From IMG/VR virus record IMGVR_UViG_3300046804_003980, positions 1 to 53,879 of that record: a stretch of DNA of 53,879 nt, one strand, 5' to 3'. Of the stretch, positions 1 to 6,804 are shown in pieces. Under the pieces are notes generated by a model, which was not told the origin of the DNA, did not search any database, and was given only the letters and a program-made list of their open reading frames with translations. Position 1 is the first letter of the stretch. Each line of letters begins with the position of its first letter. Position numbers and translations under genes: made by a program. Source of the DNA: a virus.

Positions 1-11
1 AGTTTATAGGA

Positions 12-38
12 TATAATAGAACTAATCACACGGAGGTG
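12..38 (+). promoter_or_regulatory. Probable promoter -10 box and strong ribosome binding site
   Basis: A perfect TATAAT lies at 12-17 and a strong GGAGGTG Shine-Dalgarno sequence at 32-38, just ahead of the ATG at 43. The matching -35 element would lie outside the window, so the promoter call rests on the -10 alone. Confidence 0.5.
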
Positions 39-42
39 AAAT

Positions 43-261
43 ATGGACAATAATCAACAAACTCCATCTAAACAGACAGGTAAGCCAGATTTGTCGGCAC
101 AAACTTCTCCAGGTAACGGAGCATCAGCTACACTAACTAACGTTGACGCAGCAAGCAAAATGGGAGTTCCTAGTCCATTGACAGGAGCAGATGTTTCTAT
201 GACTACAGCTCAAAAAGCTGGGGGTAAAATTGTGACAACCGAAGCTGGATCAAAAAACTAA
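43..261 (+). CDS. Small hypothetical protein, Thr/Ser/Gly/Ala-rich
   Basis: A 72-residue protein of low complexity, rich in Thr, Ser, Gly, Ala and Gln, with no Cys or Trp and no hydrophobic segment, so probably soluble and largely unstructured. The start is well supported by GGAGGTG seven to eleven bases upstream. It is followed after 21 bases by the next rightward gene and probably shares its transcript. I do not recognise the family. It could be a minor virion component left over from a structural module to the left of the window, but nothing in the sequence proves that. Confidence 0.7.
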   Translation: MDNNQQTPSKQTGKPDLSAQTSPGNGASATLTNVDAASKMGVPSPLTGADVSMTTAQKAGGKIVTTEAGSKN

Positions 262-282
262 AAAGAAACAGGCGGTGAAAAA

Positions 283-687
283 ATGACAGAAACAACAAAT
301 AACGAGCAGGATTTAACAAAATCTTTTCCAGATGGCGTTAAGGGACCAATAATTAATCAAGAAATTTCTCCAACAGATGCAACTTCAGCAGTTGCTCCAA
401 CTTCTGAGGAGATGTCAGAAGCAAATGAAGAATCTATTGCTAAGGCTGACAAGTGCCCTACATGCGGTCAATCTATGCCAATTAAAAAAGCAGAAGATGC
501 AGAAGAAATGGAAAAATCAGAAACTTGTGCAGATTGCGGTAACAACCCTTGCACATGTGAAAAAAAATCTGCAGAAGTAGAATCTAAAGAAGAAGAAGCA
601 AAAGAAACTCCTGAAGATGAAAATAAAGAAATGAAGAAGTCTCTATGGGATGGATCATTTTCACCAAATATCAAAAGAGGACTATAA
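283..687 (+). CDS. Acidic protein with a six-Cys zinc-ribbon-like centre
   Basis: 134 residues. The middle carries CPTC (C58, C61) and then C82, C85, C90 and C92, spacing that suits a zinc ribbon. The flanks are very rich in Glu, Lys and Ser (residues 95-118 are almost only charged) and look disordered. The C-terminal tail is basic and aromatic (SLWDGSFSPNIKRGL). The ribosome site is GGCGGTG at about 271-277. A clear terminator follows at 711-737, so this gene ends a transcription unit. Family not recognised; a structural or DNA/protein-binding accessory is possible. Confidence 0.75.
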   Translation: MTETTNNEQDLTKSFPDGVKGPIINQEISPTDATSAVAPTSEEMSEANEESIAKADKCPTCGQSMPIKKAEDAEEMEKSETCADCGNNPCTCEKKSAEVESKEEEAKETPEDENKEMKKSLWDGSFSPNIKRGL

Positions 688-710
688 TTCTATTTTTTAA
701 AAAGATTTAC

Positions 711-740
711 AAAACAGCGGGCAACCCCCGCTGTTTTATT
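711..740 (+). terminator. Rho-independent terminator
   Basis: An 11-bp perfect stem (711-721 with 727-737) around a 5-base loop ends in TTTTATT. It sits 23 bases after the stop codon of the gene ending at 687, and the next gene starts 17 bases later. Confidence 0.9.
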
Positions 741-753
741 TGAAAGGAAAAAA

Positions 754-1128
754 ATGAGAGTAGGAATATTAGGTAGTAAAGACTGGGAAAATTATTCAGA
801 AGTTATTAGATCCTTGACTGTTTTTATACAAGAAGCTCATGAATTAGGCCATGACGAATTGATTTTAGTGCACACTGGAAGTAAAGGTGCAGAAAATATG
901 ATTACTGAATATGTTGGAAAAACAAAAAAATTTTTGCGTGAAAAAGGCTTTAAAATTAAAGAAGAAGTAGCAGCCAGAAATTCTCAAATTATAAAAGATA
1001 TGTCTGTCATTGATTCAGATTTACAGTACGCTCTCCTATTTAGCACGGGAGATAAAAGAACAATTTCTTTTAAAAAAATATTAAAAGAATATGGGATTCC
1101 ATTTAGGATTATAGAGCTTGACAAATGA
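754..1128 (+). CDS. SLOG/DUF2493-like nucleotide-binding protein
   Basis: 124 residues. The N-terminus MRVGILGSKDW and the later LVHTGSKGAENM resemble the two signature regions of the YspA/DUF2493 SLOG family (a beta strand followed by G-S-[RK]-x-[WF], then hGxxxGAD). Members have a Rossmann-like fold and are thought to bind nucleotide-derived ligands. The GAD Asp is replaced by Glu here. The gene starts with AAAGGAAAAAA ahead of the ATG and overlaps the next gene by four bases (ATGA), so they are translationally coupled. Substrate unknown. Confidence 0.65.
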   Translation: MRVGILGSKDWENYSEVIRSLTVFIQEAHELGHDELILVHTGSKGAENMITEYVGKTKKFLREKGFKIKEEVAARNSQIIKDMSVIDSDLQYALLFSTGDKRTISFKKILKEYGIPFRIIELDK

Positions 1129-1253
1129 AAATAAAAAATGATAAAATAGATGTAGAATTACTTACCAAAATGGTAAGTCTTTTAACAGAAATTAGGGATT
1201 TGTTAAAAGAAAACAAAACTGAAAAAGAAAGCAGATTACCTAGAAAAATATGA
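1125..1253 (+). CDS. 42-residue hypothetical, probably helical
   Basis: The ATG overlaps the TGA of the preceding gene and its own TGA overlaps the ATG at 1250, so this is a link in a chain of ATGA couplings. The product is Lys/Glu-rich with leucines spaced as in an amphipathic helix (VELLTKMVSLLTEIRDLLKE). No family is recognised. Confidence 0.55.
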   Translation: MKIKNDKIDVELLTKMVSLLTEIRDLLKENKTEKESRLPRKI

Positions 1254-1486
1254 CAAATAACGTAGTAGAATTAAATATAAAAGAAGCACATAAGTTTGTT
1301 GAACAAAATTTTAAAAAAGGTTTTTTTTGGGATGGATGGACAATAGTAAAGTGGTCGCCTGGACATAATGGATATTTAAAAACAAATGGTATGTACAGAA
1401 ATAATAAATGGGGATATGCTAACAAATATTTTTTAACTAATAAGGGGACATGGTTAATTCCAACAAAATATGTCACAAATACTTAA
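1250..1486 (+). CDS. Hypothetical phage protein, Trp/Asn/Tyr-rich
   Basis: 78 residues with motifs GFFWDGWTIVKWSPGHNGY and WGYANKYFLTNKGTWLIP. The aromatic content and even codon use suggest a small globular beta-rich protein rather than a chance frame. It overlaps the previous gene by four bases and the WhiB-like gene by 17 bases. Function unknown. Confidence 0.75.
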   Translation: MTNNVVELNIKEAHKFVEQNFKKGFFWDGWTIVKWSPGHNGYLKTNGMYRNNKWGYANKYFLTNKGTWLIPTKYVTNT

Positions 1487-1790
1487 AGAACTTGGAATAG
1501 ATGAAAAAGACATTAAATGGTATCACCTTTCAGCATGTAAAGGTATGTCAATTAATTGGTTTTATGATGATTACGAAAACGATAAAATTCTTGCATCTAC
1601 AACTGATCAAGTTTGTTTAAATTGCCCAGTAATTAAACAATGTTATAAAGAAGGTGTGGAAGCAAAAGAATTTGGAGTGCGTGGTGGAATTTACATGAAT
1701 CTTGGTAGAGTTGATAAACAAAATAACGCACACAAAACTAAAGAGACTTGGCTGCAGTTAAAAAAGATACATGGAAAAAATTTTTTATAA
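1470..1790 (+). CDS. whiB: WhiB-family iron-sulfur transcriptional regulator
   Basis: 106 residues with the four conserved cysteines of WhiB proteins: C23 (SACKGM), then C49-x2-C52-x5-C58 in VCLNCPVIKQC. These ligate a 4Fe-4S cluster. The following GVRGGIYM (69-76) corresponds to the G[VI]WGG turn, with Arg where Trp is usual. WhiB proteins are confined to actinobacteria and their phages and act through the housekeeping sigma factor; phage copies are known to antagonise or redirect host WhiB proteins. The gene is in the coupled early-looking cluster of tiny genes. This is one of the better clues to the host phylum. Confidence 0.93.
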   Translation: MSQILKELGIDEKDIKWYHLSACKGMSINWFYDDYENDKILASTTDQVCLNCPVIKQCYKEGVEAKEFGVRGGIYMNLGRVDKQNNAHKTKETWLQLKKIHGKNFL

Positions 1791-2040
1791 TATACAAATG
1801 GCAAAGGCCATAAGAAATGTTAAGATGCCAGTAAAGGATCTTAAAATGGATGTTAGGGCAAGACCTAACTACTTAGCTTTAACTGTTTATGAAGAAAATA
1901 TAATGCAGTATGAAATTGATAAAAGAGCTGACATTATGGAGTATTTACTTTTATGCAAACAGTTAATAGAATCTTACGGGGTTCGTTGTGAAATAGAAGG
2001 GGTAAAACATGCCAGAGCCAAGAAAAGTATGGTTAAATAG
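1771..2040 (+). CDS. Hypothetical protein
   Basis: 89 residues, mixed charged and hydrophobic, with a basic C-terminus (HARAKKSMVK). The ATG at 1771 overlaps the whiB-like gene by 20 bases; an in-frame ATG at 1798 gives 80 residues and is an alternative, neither having a clear ribosome site. No family recognised. Confidence 0.6.
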   Translation: MEKIFYNIQMAKAIRNVKMPVKDLKMDVRARPNYLALTVYEENIMQYEIDKRADIMEYLLLCKQLIESYGVRCEIEGVKHARAKKSMVK

Positions 2041-2194
2041 AGAAAAGGTATATGCAGATTTAATCTCTGAGGGGGCTTACGCCTCCAAAGTTAGATATGT
2101 TTATGGGGGAATACTTTACGACGTGTTAATTGAAAATGATGAGTTTGAATTTTTAGATGAAGAAAATGATTATGATCTTGGAGGAGAAGAATGA
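2009..2194 (+). CDS. Small acidic hypothetical protein
   Basis: 61 residues; a basic N-terminal third (MPEPRKVWLNREKVY) followed by an acidic tail (FEFLDEENDYDLGGEE). AAGGGG lies seven bases before the ATG and supports this start. It overlaps its upstream neighbour by 32 bases and the downstream one by four. Function unknown. Confidence 0.7.
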   Translation: MPEPRKVWLNREKVYADLISEGAYASKVRYVYGGILYDVLIENDEFEFLDEENDYDLGGEE

Positions 2195-2421
2195 AATGCT
2201 ATTCATGCGGTAAGCAAAAAAATGAATTGCATACTAAAAAATCTGAATTGCTTGATGGGGTAGTATGTTTTATGTGCCAATCCTGCATAGATGAAAAATT
2301 TGAACCTAGGTGGGTAATTGTACTTGCTGCTCGTTCAAAAGGACCAAATATTGTTAAAGAATTTATTGTTAAAAGAAGATATATTGGTTCTGAGATATTA
2401 GCAAATGAGCTACTTGCATGA
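2191..2421 (+). CDS. Small zinc-finger-like protein
   Basis: 76 residues. Two Cys pairs, C3-x2-C6 (CYSC) and C26-x2-C29-x2-C32 (CFMCQSC), form a plausible treble-clef or ribbon zinc site, followed by a short mixed C-terminal region. Ribosome site GGAGGAG directly upstream. It overlaps the thioredoxin gene by four bases. Family not named. Confidence 0.72.
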   Translation: MKCYSCGKQKNELHTKKSELLDGVVCFMCQSCIDEKFEPRWVIVLAARSKGPNIVKEFIVKRRYIGSEILANELLA

Positions 2422-2714
2422 TTGATGTAACTGGAGATTTAGAAAAAGCAATAGAACTTGACGAATGCGTAGTATATTTTACTGCATCTTGGTGTGCTCC
2501 TTGCAAACAACTTAAACCAGTATATGCAAAAATTGGGATGCAAGATAAAAATAAAAAATATTTTGTTATTGATGTTGACACTATTGACAAAAAATATTTA
2601 AATAAGTATAATATTATGAGTGTTCCAAAAATATTTAAATTTTCTCGTGGAGAAATATCAAAAGAAATTATTGGACGTACAGAGCAAGAAATAATTGAAC
2701 AGATTGATAACTGA
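2418..2714 (+). CDS. trxA: Thioredoxin
   Basis: 98 residues, the normal length of a minimal thioredoxin. The redox centre is WCAPC (25-29) and the cis-proline lies in SVPK (P70). The variant CAPC instead of CGPC may change the redox potential. Such proteins reduce disulfides; a class II ribonucleotide reductase with a C-terminal Cys pair (28972-30900) and the AhpC/AhpD genes in the same window are plausible clients. No thioredoxin reductase is seen here, so host reductase would be needed. Confidence 0.92.
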   Translation: MIDVTGDLEKAIELDECVVYFTASWCAPCKQLKPVYAKIGMQDKNKKYFVIDVDTIDKKYLNKYNIMSVPKIFKFSRGEISKEIIGRTEQEIIEQIDN

Positions 2715-2725
2715 GGGTTAAATTA

Positions 2726-3310
2726 ATGACAACTATTGCAGCAATTCAAGGTAAAAACTGGGTGGTAATGGGTGCGGAAACAAATTCTACACATGATGAT
2801 TATCGCAGAGTTAAAATGACGGATGATAAAGTTATAAATAACAACGGCATACTTATTGCTGGGTGTGGTACAGGTAGAGGTATGAATTTACTTCAACACA
2901 CCTTTAAAGCTCCTAAACCACTTCCAGAAAGAACTCCAGATCAATTAGATAAATGGGTTTCAAATATTTTTATTCCTGAAATGCGTCAATTATTCATGGA
3001 TCATGGATATGACATGAAAGATGAAGGAGATTATGCTCAGCATGATACTGTATTTATAATTGCGGTTCAAGGCATAGTTTATCTTATTGACGAAGATTAT
3101 TCTTGGGATAGAGATATAAGAGGTTATATAACATCTGGTTCAGGTGGAGATTTTGCACAAGGTTCATTATATAGAGCATCAAAAAATGGAAAATTATTTA
3201 CAAATATAGCAGAAGCTAAAAAAGAAATGAAATTAGCCATTGAAGCAGCAATTGAATTTGATGTATATTCAGGTGGGGATGTAAGGATATATGTTCAACA
3301 GCCAGAGTGA
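2726..3310 (+). CDS. Proteasome beta/HslV-like Ntn hydrolase
   Basis: 194 residues. Removal of Met1 would expose Thr at the N-terminus (MTTIAAIQGKNWVVMGAET), as in proteasome beta subunits and HslV. Counting from that Thr as 1, the acidic catalytic residue falls at position 17 (Glu), exactly as in archaeal beta subunits, and lysines at 29 and 34 flank the expected Lys33. TSGSGGDFAQGSL matches the GSGS-xx-[AG]-xG region around the catalytic Ser. There is no propeptide. Phage proteasome-like peptidases are rare; it could process virion proteins or interfere with the host Pup-proteasome. RBS is GAGGG. Confidence 0.82.
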   Translation: MTTIAAIQGKNWVVMGAETNSTHDDYRRVKMTDDKVINNNGILIAGCGTGRGMNLLQHTFKAPKPLPERTPDQLDKWVSNIFIPEMRQLFMDHGYDMKDEGDYAQHDTVFIIAVQGIVYLIDEDYSWDRDIRGYITSGSGGDFAQGSLYRASKNGKLFTNIAEAKKEMKLAIEAAIEFDVYSGGDVRIYVQQPE

Positions 3311-3482
3311 TAAAGATTTTTGGGAATGGTATGAAGTTGGAATAAATAATAATTGGATTACTAATTCTTTTTGTATGACTCATGACGGTGGTTACGGAGA
3401 AATGACTGATGAAGAACGTAATGAGTGGGAAGATGGTGGAGATCCATGCATGACAGTGGCGAGAATAACATACCTAGGTTAA
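3291..3482 (+). CDS. Small conserved-looking phage protein (DGG motif)
   Basis: 63 residues with two DGG turns (THDGGYGEM and WEDGGDPCM) and an acidic centre. Small proteins of this pattern are common in actinobacteriophages but have no assigned role. It overlaps the proteasome-like gene by 20 bases. Confidence 0.65.
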   Translation: MFNSQSDKDFWEWYEVGINNNWITNSFCMTHDGGYGEMTDEERNEWEDGGDPCMTVARITYLG

Positions 3483-3673
3483 GCAGTATAGATTACACTG
3501 GATTAACCTCCCCCTATTGTCCAGTTTGTGGAGATTTAAAATTCAAAACATGGATAGCAGTTGATTCAGAAACATTTGAAATACAAATTTATGGATCAGA
3601 TGGAGAATGTTGGGAATGTGGAACCAAATATACAATAGTTGTTCCACAAGAGAAAGAGGCAAAAAATGACTAA
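3446..3673 (+). CDS. Zinc-ribbon protein
   Basis: 75 residues from the ATG at 3446, which has GGTGGAG five bases upstream; a longer frame from 3425 has no such site. Two Cys pairs (CPVCG and CWECG, about 30 residues apart) make a classic zinc ribbon with an intervening beta-rich segment. Overlaps the previous gene by 37 bases and the groES-like gene by eight. Function unknown. Confidence 0.7.
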   Translation: MHDSGENNIPRLSSIDYTGLTSPYCPVCGDLKFKTWIAVDSETFEIQIYGSDGECWECGTKYTIVVPQEKEAKND

Positions 3674-3992
3674 TATAAATCCTTTAGGCAAGCTTTTACT
3701 TGTTAAAGAAATTGAAGTATCAGAATCTAAGTCTGCTGGCGGACTTATTATTGCAGCAACTGCTGCTGAAAGAGAATTAAAAAAGGGCCAAGTTGTAAAA
3801 GTTGGTCCAGGCGAAAGAAGTAATTTTAATGGAGAATTATACCCTGTTGATACAATTAAAGAAGGGATGATTGTATATTATTCCCCAAACCATGCTACAG
3901 AAGTATCCGACCCTCAAACTTCTGAAAGATTTTATTTTATAAATAGTGGTGTTTTATTTGGATACGAAGAAATAGAGGATATCAGTGCATAA
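3666..3992 (+). CDS. groES: GroES-like co-chaperonin
   Basis: 108 residues. The frame extends to an upstream ATG at 3639, but the start at 3666 has AGAGGC close by and matches GroES proteins, which begin with a short strand and a PLGxxLLVK-like segment. The mobile loop that contacts GroEL carries GGLII (25-29), and GQVVKVGPG is the following signature. Phage GroES homologs (T4 Gp31 type) help the host chaperonin fold capsid protein. No GroEL is encoded in the window. Confidence 0.9.
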   Translation: MTNINPLGKLLLVKEIEVSESKSAGGLIIAATAAERELKKGQVVKVGPGERSNFNGELYPVDTIKEGMIVYYSPNHATEVSDPQTSERFYFINSGVLFGYEEIEDISA

Positions 3993-4236
3993 AGGGATAG
4001 GAAGAGCCCAACAAATACGTGGTCATAAAAGACGTGCGAAAGTTTTAAATATGCGTAAGCGTAGACCATTTAGAAAAAATACATCAGAAGCTGGAAACAT
4101 TTATTGGAATCATTTAATTAATGATGAAGCAAAAAAGCTGAACAATAAAAAGATTGAATCTGAAAGTAAAATTAGTACAAGTCAGGTAGAATCAGTAAAG
4201 CCACAAGTTCATAGAAGAAAATCTGGATCTGCATAA
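3985..4236 (+). CDS. Very basic hypothetical protein (GTG start)
   Basis: 83 residues, about a third Lys/Arg, including RGHKRRAKVLNMRKRRPFRK. Likely to bind nucleic acid or polyanions. The GTG at 3985 overlaps the groES stop by eight bases; an internal ATG at 4051 is an alternative. Family not recognised. Confidence 0.55.
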   Translation: MHKGIGRAQQIRGHKRRAKVLNMRKRRPFRKNTSEAGNIYWNHLINDEAKKLNNKKIESESKISTSQVESVKPQVHRRKSGSA

Positions 4237-4583
4237 TGAAAAAAGAATCTATTTTAGAAGAGGCTAAAAGAATTGTGCATGGGGAGCGTGGTGAAAATTA
4301 TGGACATCCATTTGAAGATTTCTCTAGGACAGCAAAAATATGGTCTGCTATAATGGATGTTGAAGTAACTCCTGAGCAAGTTGCATTATGTATGATTGGT
4401 GTAAAAATTAGTCGTGAGGTTAATCGTCCAAAAAGAGATAATATTGTAGACGGAGCGGGATACTTTGAAACTCTTGATATGGTAAAAAGAGAACGAGAAC
4501 GTAGAGCAAAAATGATGATGCATCCATCAATGACTAAATTGTTTGGTGTAAACCATATTGAAGATTGGGGTATGATAGATTAA
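4236..4583 (+). CDS. DUF6378-like phage protein
   Basis: 115 residues. The pattern HGERGENYGHPFEDF ... ALCMIGVKISREVN ... DNIVDGAGYFETL is typical of a phage family annotated as DUF6378 (a helical protein with a conserved YG-P and D-x2-GY core). Role unknown; the conserved Asp/Glu and His positions would suit a metal site. It is coupled to both neighbours by one-base overlaps (TAATG). Confidence 0.68.
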   Translation: MKKESILEEAKRIVHGERGENYGHPFEDFSRTAKIWSAIMDVEVTPEQVALCMIGVKISREVNRPKRDNIVDGAGYFETLDMVKRERERRAKMMMHPSMTKLFGVNHIEDWGMID

Positions 4584-4735
4584 TGAAAGATGTAATAATG
4601 TCTTTATTTACAGGAGGAATATGTGGTGTTGTATTTGCAATTGCAAAATTACCAGTGCCAGCTCCGCCTGTTTTATCAGGATTAATGGGGATCGTTGGTT
4701 TATGGATAGGGTATAAACTTGTCCAAATATATTAA
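4583..4735 (+). CDS. XapX-domain membrane miniprotein
   Basis: 50 residues, two hydrophobic segments separated by PVPAPPVLSGLMGI. The small XapX (DUF1427) proteins have exactly this hairpin with a P-x-P-A-P-P centre. ATG overlaps the previous TAA. Membrane location is expected; function of the family is unknown. Confidence 0.75.
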   Translation: MKDVIMSLFTGGICGVVFAIAKLPVPAPPVLSGLMGIVGLWIGYKLVQIY

Positions 4736-4772
4736 TTATAGATATATGGTAAGAAAGAGAGAGCAATACGAA

Positions 4773-5345
4773 ATGAAAACTGTAGGTTATAAATTAAAGA
4801 AGTTTACTGTAGTGGGTGTTAAACCTGGATTTACAGCATCTTCAGATGATGCTTTTGAGGAAATTACGGATAAATCATTTCCTGGAAAGTGGAAAGTGAT
4901 TATGTATTATCCAAAGGATTTTACATTTGTTTGTCCAACAGAAATCGTTGCATATGATAAATTATCTAAAGATTTTGAAGATAGAGATGCAGTTTTAATG
5001 TGCGGTTCTGTAGATAATGAATTTTCAAAACTTGCTTGGAGACAACATCATGAAGATCTTGGAAAAACCAATTCTTGGATGTTTGCGGATCAACGCAAAG
5101 AAATTTATGATGATGAATACGAAGTTATTGACGGAGGCCTAGCTGAACAACTTGGAATTATTAATAATCAAGGCGTTACATGGAGAGCAACATTTATTGT
5201 AGATCCTGAAAATGTAATTCAGCATATCACTGTTAATAATTTAGATGTTGGTCGTAATGCTGATGAAGCATTGCGTGTACTTGATGCATTGCAAACTGGA
5301 GAACTTTGTGCTTGCAATCGTCCAATTGGTGGAGCAACATTGTGA
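4773..5345 (+). CDS. ahpC: AhpC-type peroxiredoxin
   Basis: 190 residues from the ATG at 4773; the longer frames from TTG 4719 or ATG 4746 add a charged tail not seen in AhpC. The peroxidatic Cys54 is in YPKDFTFVCPTE and a Cys-x-Cys (C179, C181 in ELCACNR) near the C-terminus supplies resolving cysteines, as in actinobacterial AhpC. WRATFIVDPENVIQH is the usual core strand. The enzyme reduces peroxides and is recycled by AhpD in actinobacteria; ahpD lies 170 bases downstream, with one tiny gene between. Confidence 0.93.
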   Translation: MKTVGYKLKKFTVVGVKPGFTASSDDAFEEITDKSFPGKWKVIMYYPKDFTFVCPTEIVAYDKLSKDFEDRDAVLMCGSVDNEFSKLAWRQHHEDLGKTNSWMFADQRKEIYDDEYEVIDGGLAEQLGIINNQGVTWRATFIVDPENVIQHITVNNLDVGRNADEALRVLDALQTGELCACNRPIGGATL

Positions 5346-5518
5346 CATGGATTATATTGAACGGGGAAAAAGGTCACTCATGTGGCCTTCCCTGGTCAGT
5401 AGATGAACCAGGAATGGGGGCTATCCATTTACAAAAAAGACATGCGGGATCTGTGTGGGAATGTAAATGTGGTAAGCAGTATGAATGGTCAGGCAAAAAA
5501 TGGAAAGATGCAATATGA
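5342..5518 (+). CDS. Small Cys/Trp-rich protein, probable zinc finger
   Basis: 58 residues from a GTG at 5342 that overlaps the ahpC stop (TTGTGA). It holds one Cys-His group (KGHSCG), a second His (KRH) and CKCGKQYEW, enough ligands for one zinc. Similar to finger-like proteins of about 55 residues in actinophages. The gene is wedged between ahpC and ahpD and overlaps ahpD by four bases. Confidence 0.6.
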   Translation: MTWIILNGEKGHSCGLPWSVDEPGMGAIHLQKRHAGSVWECKCGKQYEWSGKKWKDAI

Positions 5519-6027
5519 GTTGGGTAGATAGTTTAAAAGAATCTTTACCAGAATATGCTAAAGATATTAAATTAAATTTAGATGCTGTTATCAATAGAAG
5601 CACAGTAGATGCTGAATTAGCAACACATTTGGCTCTTGCTTCCGCTTTCGCTACTGGAAATGGCAAATTAATTGCTTTCATTGCAGCAGGATCAAACAAT
5701 GAAATTGAAAAAAATGCTGCATTAACTGCAGGGTCTATAATGGCTCAAAATAATATATGGTATCCGTATTTAGAAATGGCAAATGATCCAAATCTAAAAG
5801 GTTTGCCAGCACAGCTTAGAATGAATGCTATTGCTACTCATGGCGGGACTTCAAAAGCAAATTTTGAAGCTTATTGTCTGGCTTCCTCTATTGTAGGTAA
5901 ATGTCATTTTTGTGTAAAAGCACATTATGAAACATTAAAAGAAGAAGAGTATAGTGTAGAACAACTTCGAGATATTGGAAGAATAGCAGCGGTAATTAAT
6001 TCTATTTCAAAGATTTTATCTGCATGA
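5515..6027 (+). CDS. ahpD: AhpD-like alkylhydroperoxidase
   Basis: 170 residues from the ATG at 5515 (a longer frame from 5485 is not needed). The catalytic set lines up by number with mycobacterial AhpD: Glu118, Cys130, Cys133 and His137, in KCHFCVKAH; the His between the cysteines is one place earlier than in M. tuberculosis (H131 rather than H132). AhpD passes electrons from dihydrolipoamide systems to AhpC and has weak peroxidase activity itself. Start overlaps the previous TGA. Confidence 0.9.
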   Translation: MSWVDSLKESLPEYAKDIKLNLDAVINRSTVDAELATHLALASAFATGNGKLIAFIAAGSNNEIEKNAALTAGSIMAQNNIWYPYLEMANDPNLKGLPAQLRMNAIATHGGTSKANFEAYCLASSIVGKCHFCVKAHYETLKEEEYSVEQLRDIGRIAAVINSISKILSA

Positions 6028-6143
6028 GTGAATACAATCAAGCCTTGAGAGATATAAAAAAAATACTTGATTCTTCAGATATACCATATTCTTGGTGGGA
6101 AGCTCAAATGTTTATAATAGAAAGATTAAAAAATAATGAATAG
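6024..6143 (+). CDS. 39-residue hypothetical
   Basis: Translationally coupled to ahpD by ATGA. Sequence has an amphipathic N-terminal helix and a PYSWWEAQMF aromatic patch. Unknown function. Confidence 0.5.
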   Translation: MSEYNQALRDIKKILDSSDIPYSWWEAQMFIIERLKNNE

Positions 6144-6228
6144 CATTGTATATGTTCTTACACTTGGCTTTATCTGTGGTTACATTGTTGGTTATATTCA
6201 TGGAAATCCAAAATATAGGAGTAAATAA
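6136..6228 (+). CDS. 30-residue membrane miniprotein
   Basis: Overlaps its neighbours by eight and one bases. Almost the whole protein is one hydrophobic stretch with Gly-rich helix (VLTLGFICGYIVGYIHG) and a basic tail (PKYRSK), fitting a single-span inner-membrane peptide. Role unknown. Confidence 0.45.
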   Translation: MNSIVYVLTLGFICGYIVGYIHGNPKYRSK

Positions 6229-6407
6229 TGGAAAATGAATCAAGTAAAAATATAGATTATTTATCTAATATATATACAGATGGAGAAAAATACTATTGGG
6301 TTTTATATAACGGATATAGATATTATTTTGATGATTTAGGTTATGATTTTAAAGATCAAGCAGAAAGAAAATTGATGTCGAAAATTAAAGAAATAGAGGA
6401 AAGATAA
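6228..6407 (+). CDS. Tyr-rich hypothetical protein
   Basis: 59 residues; ten tyrosines, most within KYYWVLYNGYRYYFDDLGYD, then a charged helix. The ATG overlaps the preceding TAA by one base. Not recognised. Confidence 0.5.
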   Translation: MENESSKNIDYLSNIYTDGEKYYWVLYNGYRYYFDDLGYDFKDQAERKLMSKIKEIEER

Positions 6408-6587
6408 ATGTTTTTGTTTAGTACGTTACAAATTTTAGGGTGGGTTGGCGTAGGCTATAACATTAAAGCTGATAATAATTGGGGTATTTTTGCTTCAATT
6501 CTTTTTGCATTTTTAATGGGATTAGCTCAAGCGTTACTTTCAATAACAGAGGGGTTGACAAATGGAAATACCAGTAAGTCCAAGTGA
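6408..6587 (+). CDS. Two-span membrane miniprotein
   Basis: 59 residues with a first hydrophobic stretch at 1-17 and a second at 27-46 (GIFASILFAFLMGLAQALL), joined by a polar loop. It starts directly after the previous stop and overlaps the next gene by 26 bases. Possibly a membrane accessory of lysis or superinfection, but nothing shows which. Confidence 0.5.
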   Translation: MFLFSTLQILGWVGVGYNIKADNNWGIFASILFAFLMGLAQALLSITEGLTNGNTSKSK

Positions 6588-6804
6588 TTTAGATTCAATA
6601 ATCTATAATATAGCACGAGATTTGATTGAAGAACGTGCTATAAATGGATCAATTGATGGAGTTACAGAAGAAACAACACGTGAAGTAGTAAACGATGTAG
6701 TGTTTATAGTAGAACGTTATATGTATTACATTAATAGTTTGATGGATACGGCAAGATTAAACAAAGCTAAAGAGTTATTTGAAAACCAAAAGGATTTTGA
6801 ATAA
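6562..6804 (+). CDS. Helical hypothetical protein
   Basis: 80 residues, acidic and predicted mostly helical (DSIIYNIARDLIEERA; VVNDVVFIVERYMYYI). AGGGG upstream of ATG at 6562. The stop shares one base with the next ATG. No family recognised. Confidence 0.65.
   Translation: MEIPVSPSDLDSIIYNIARDLIEERAINGSIDGVTEETTREVVNDVVFIVERYMYYINSLMDTARLNKAKELFENQKDFE

Noticed and set aside
4719-4772. N-terminal extension of AhpC from TTG 4719 or ATG 4746
   Set aside because: The extension is charged and unlike any AhpC N-terminus; ATG 4773 gives the normal length.
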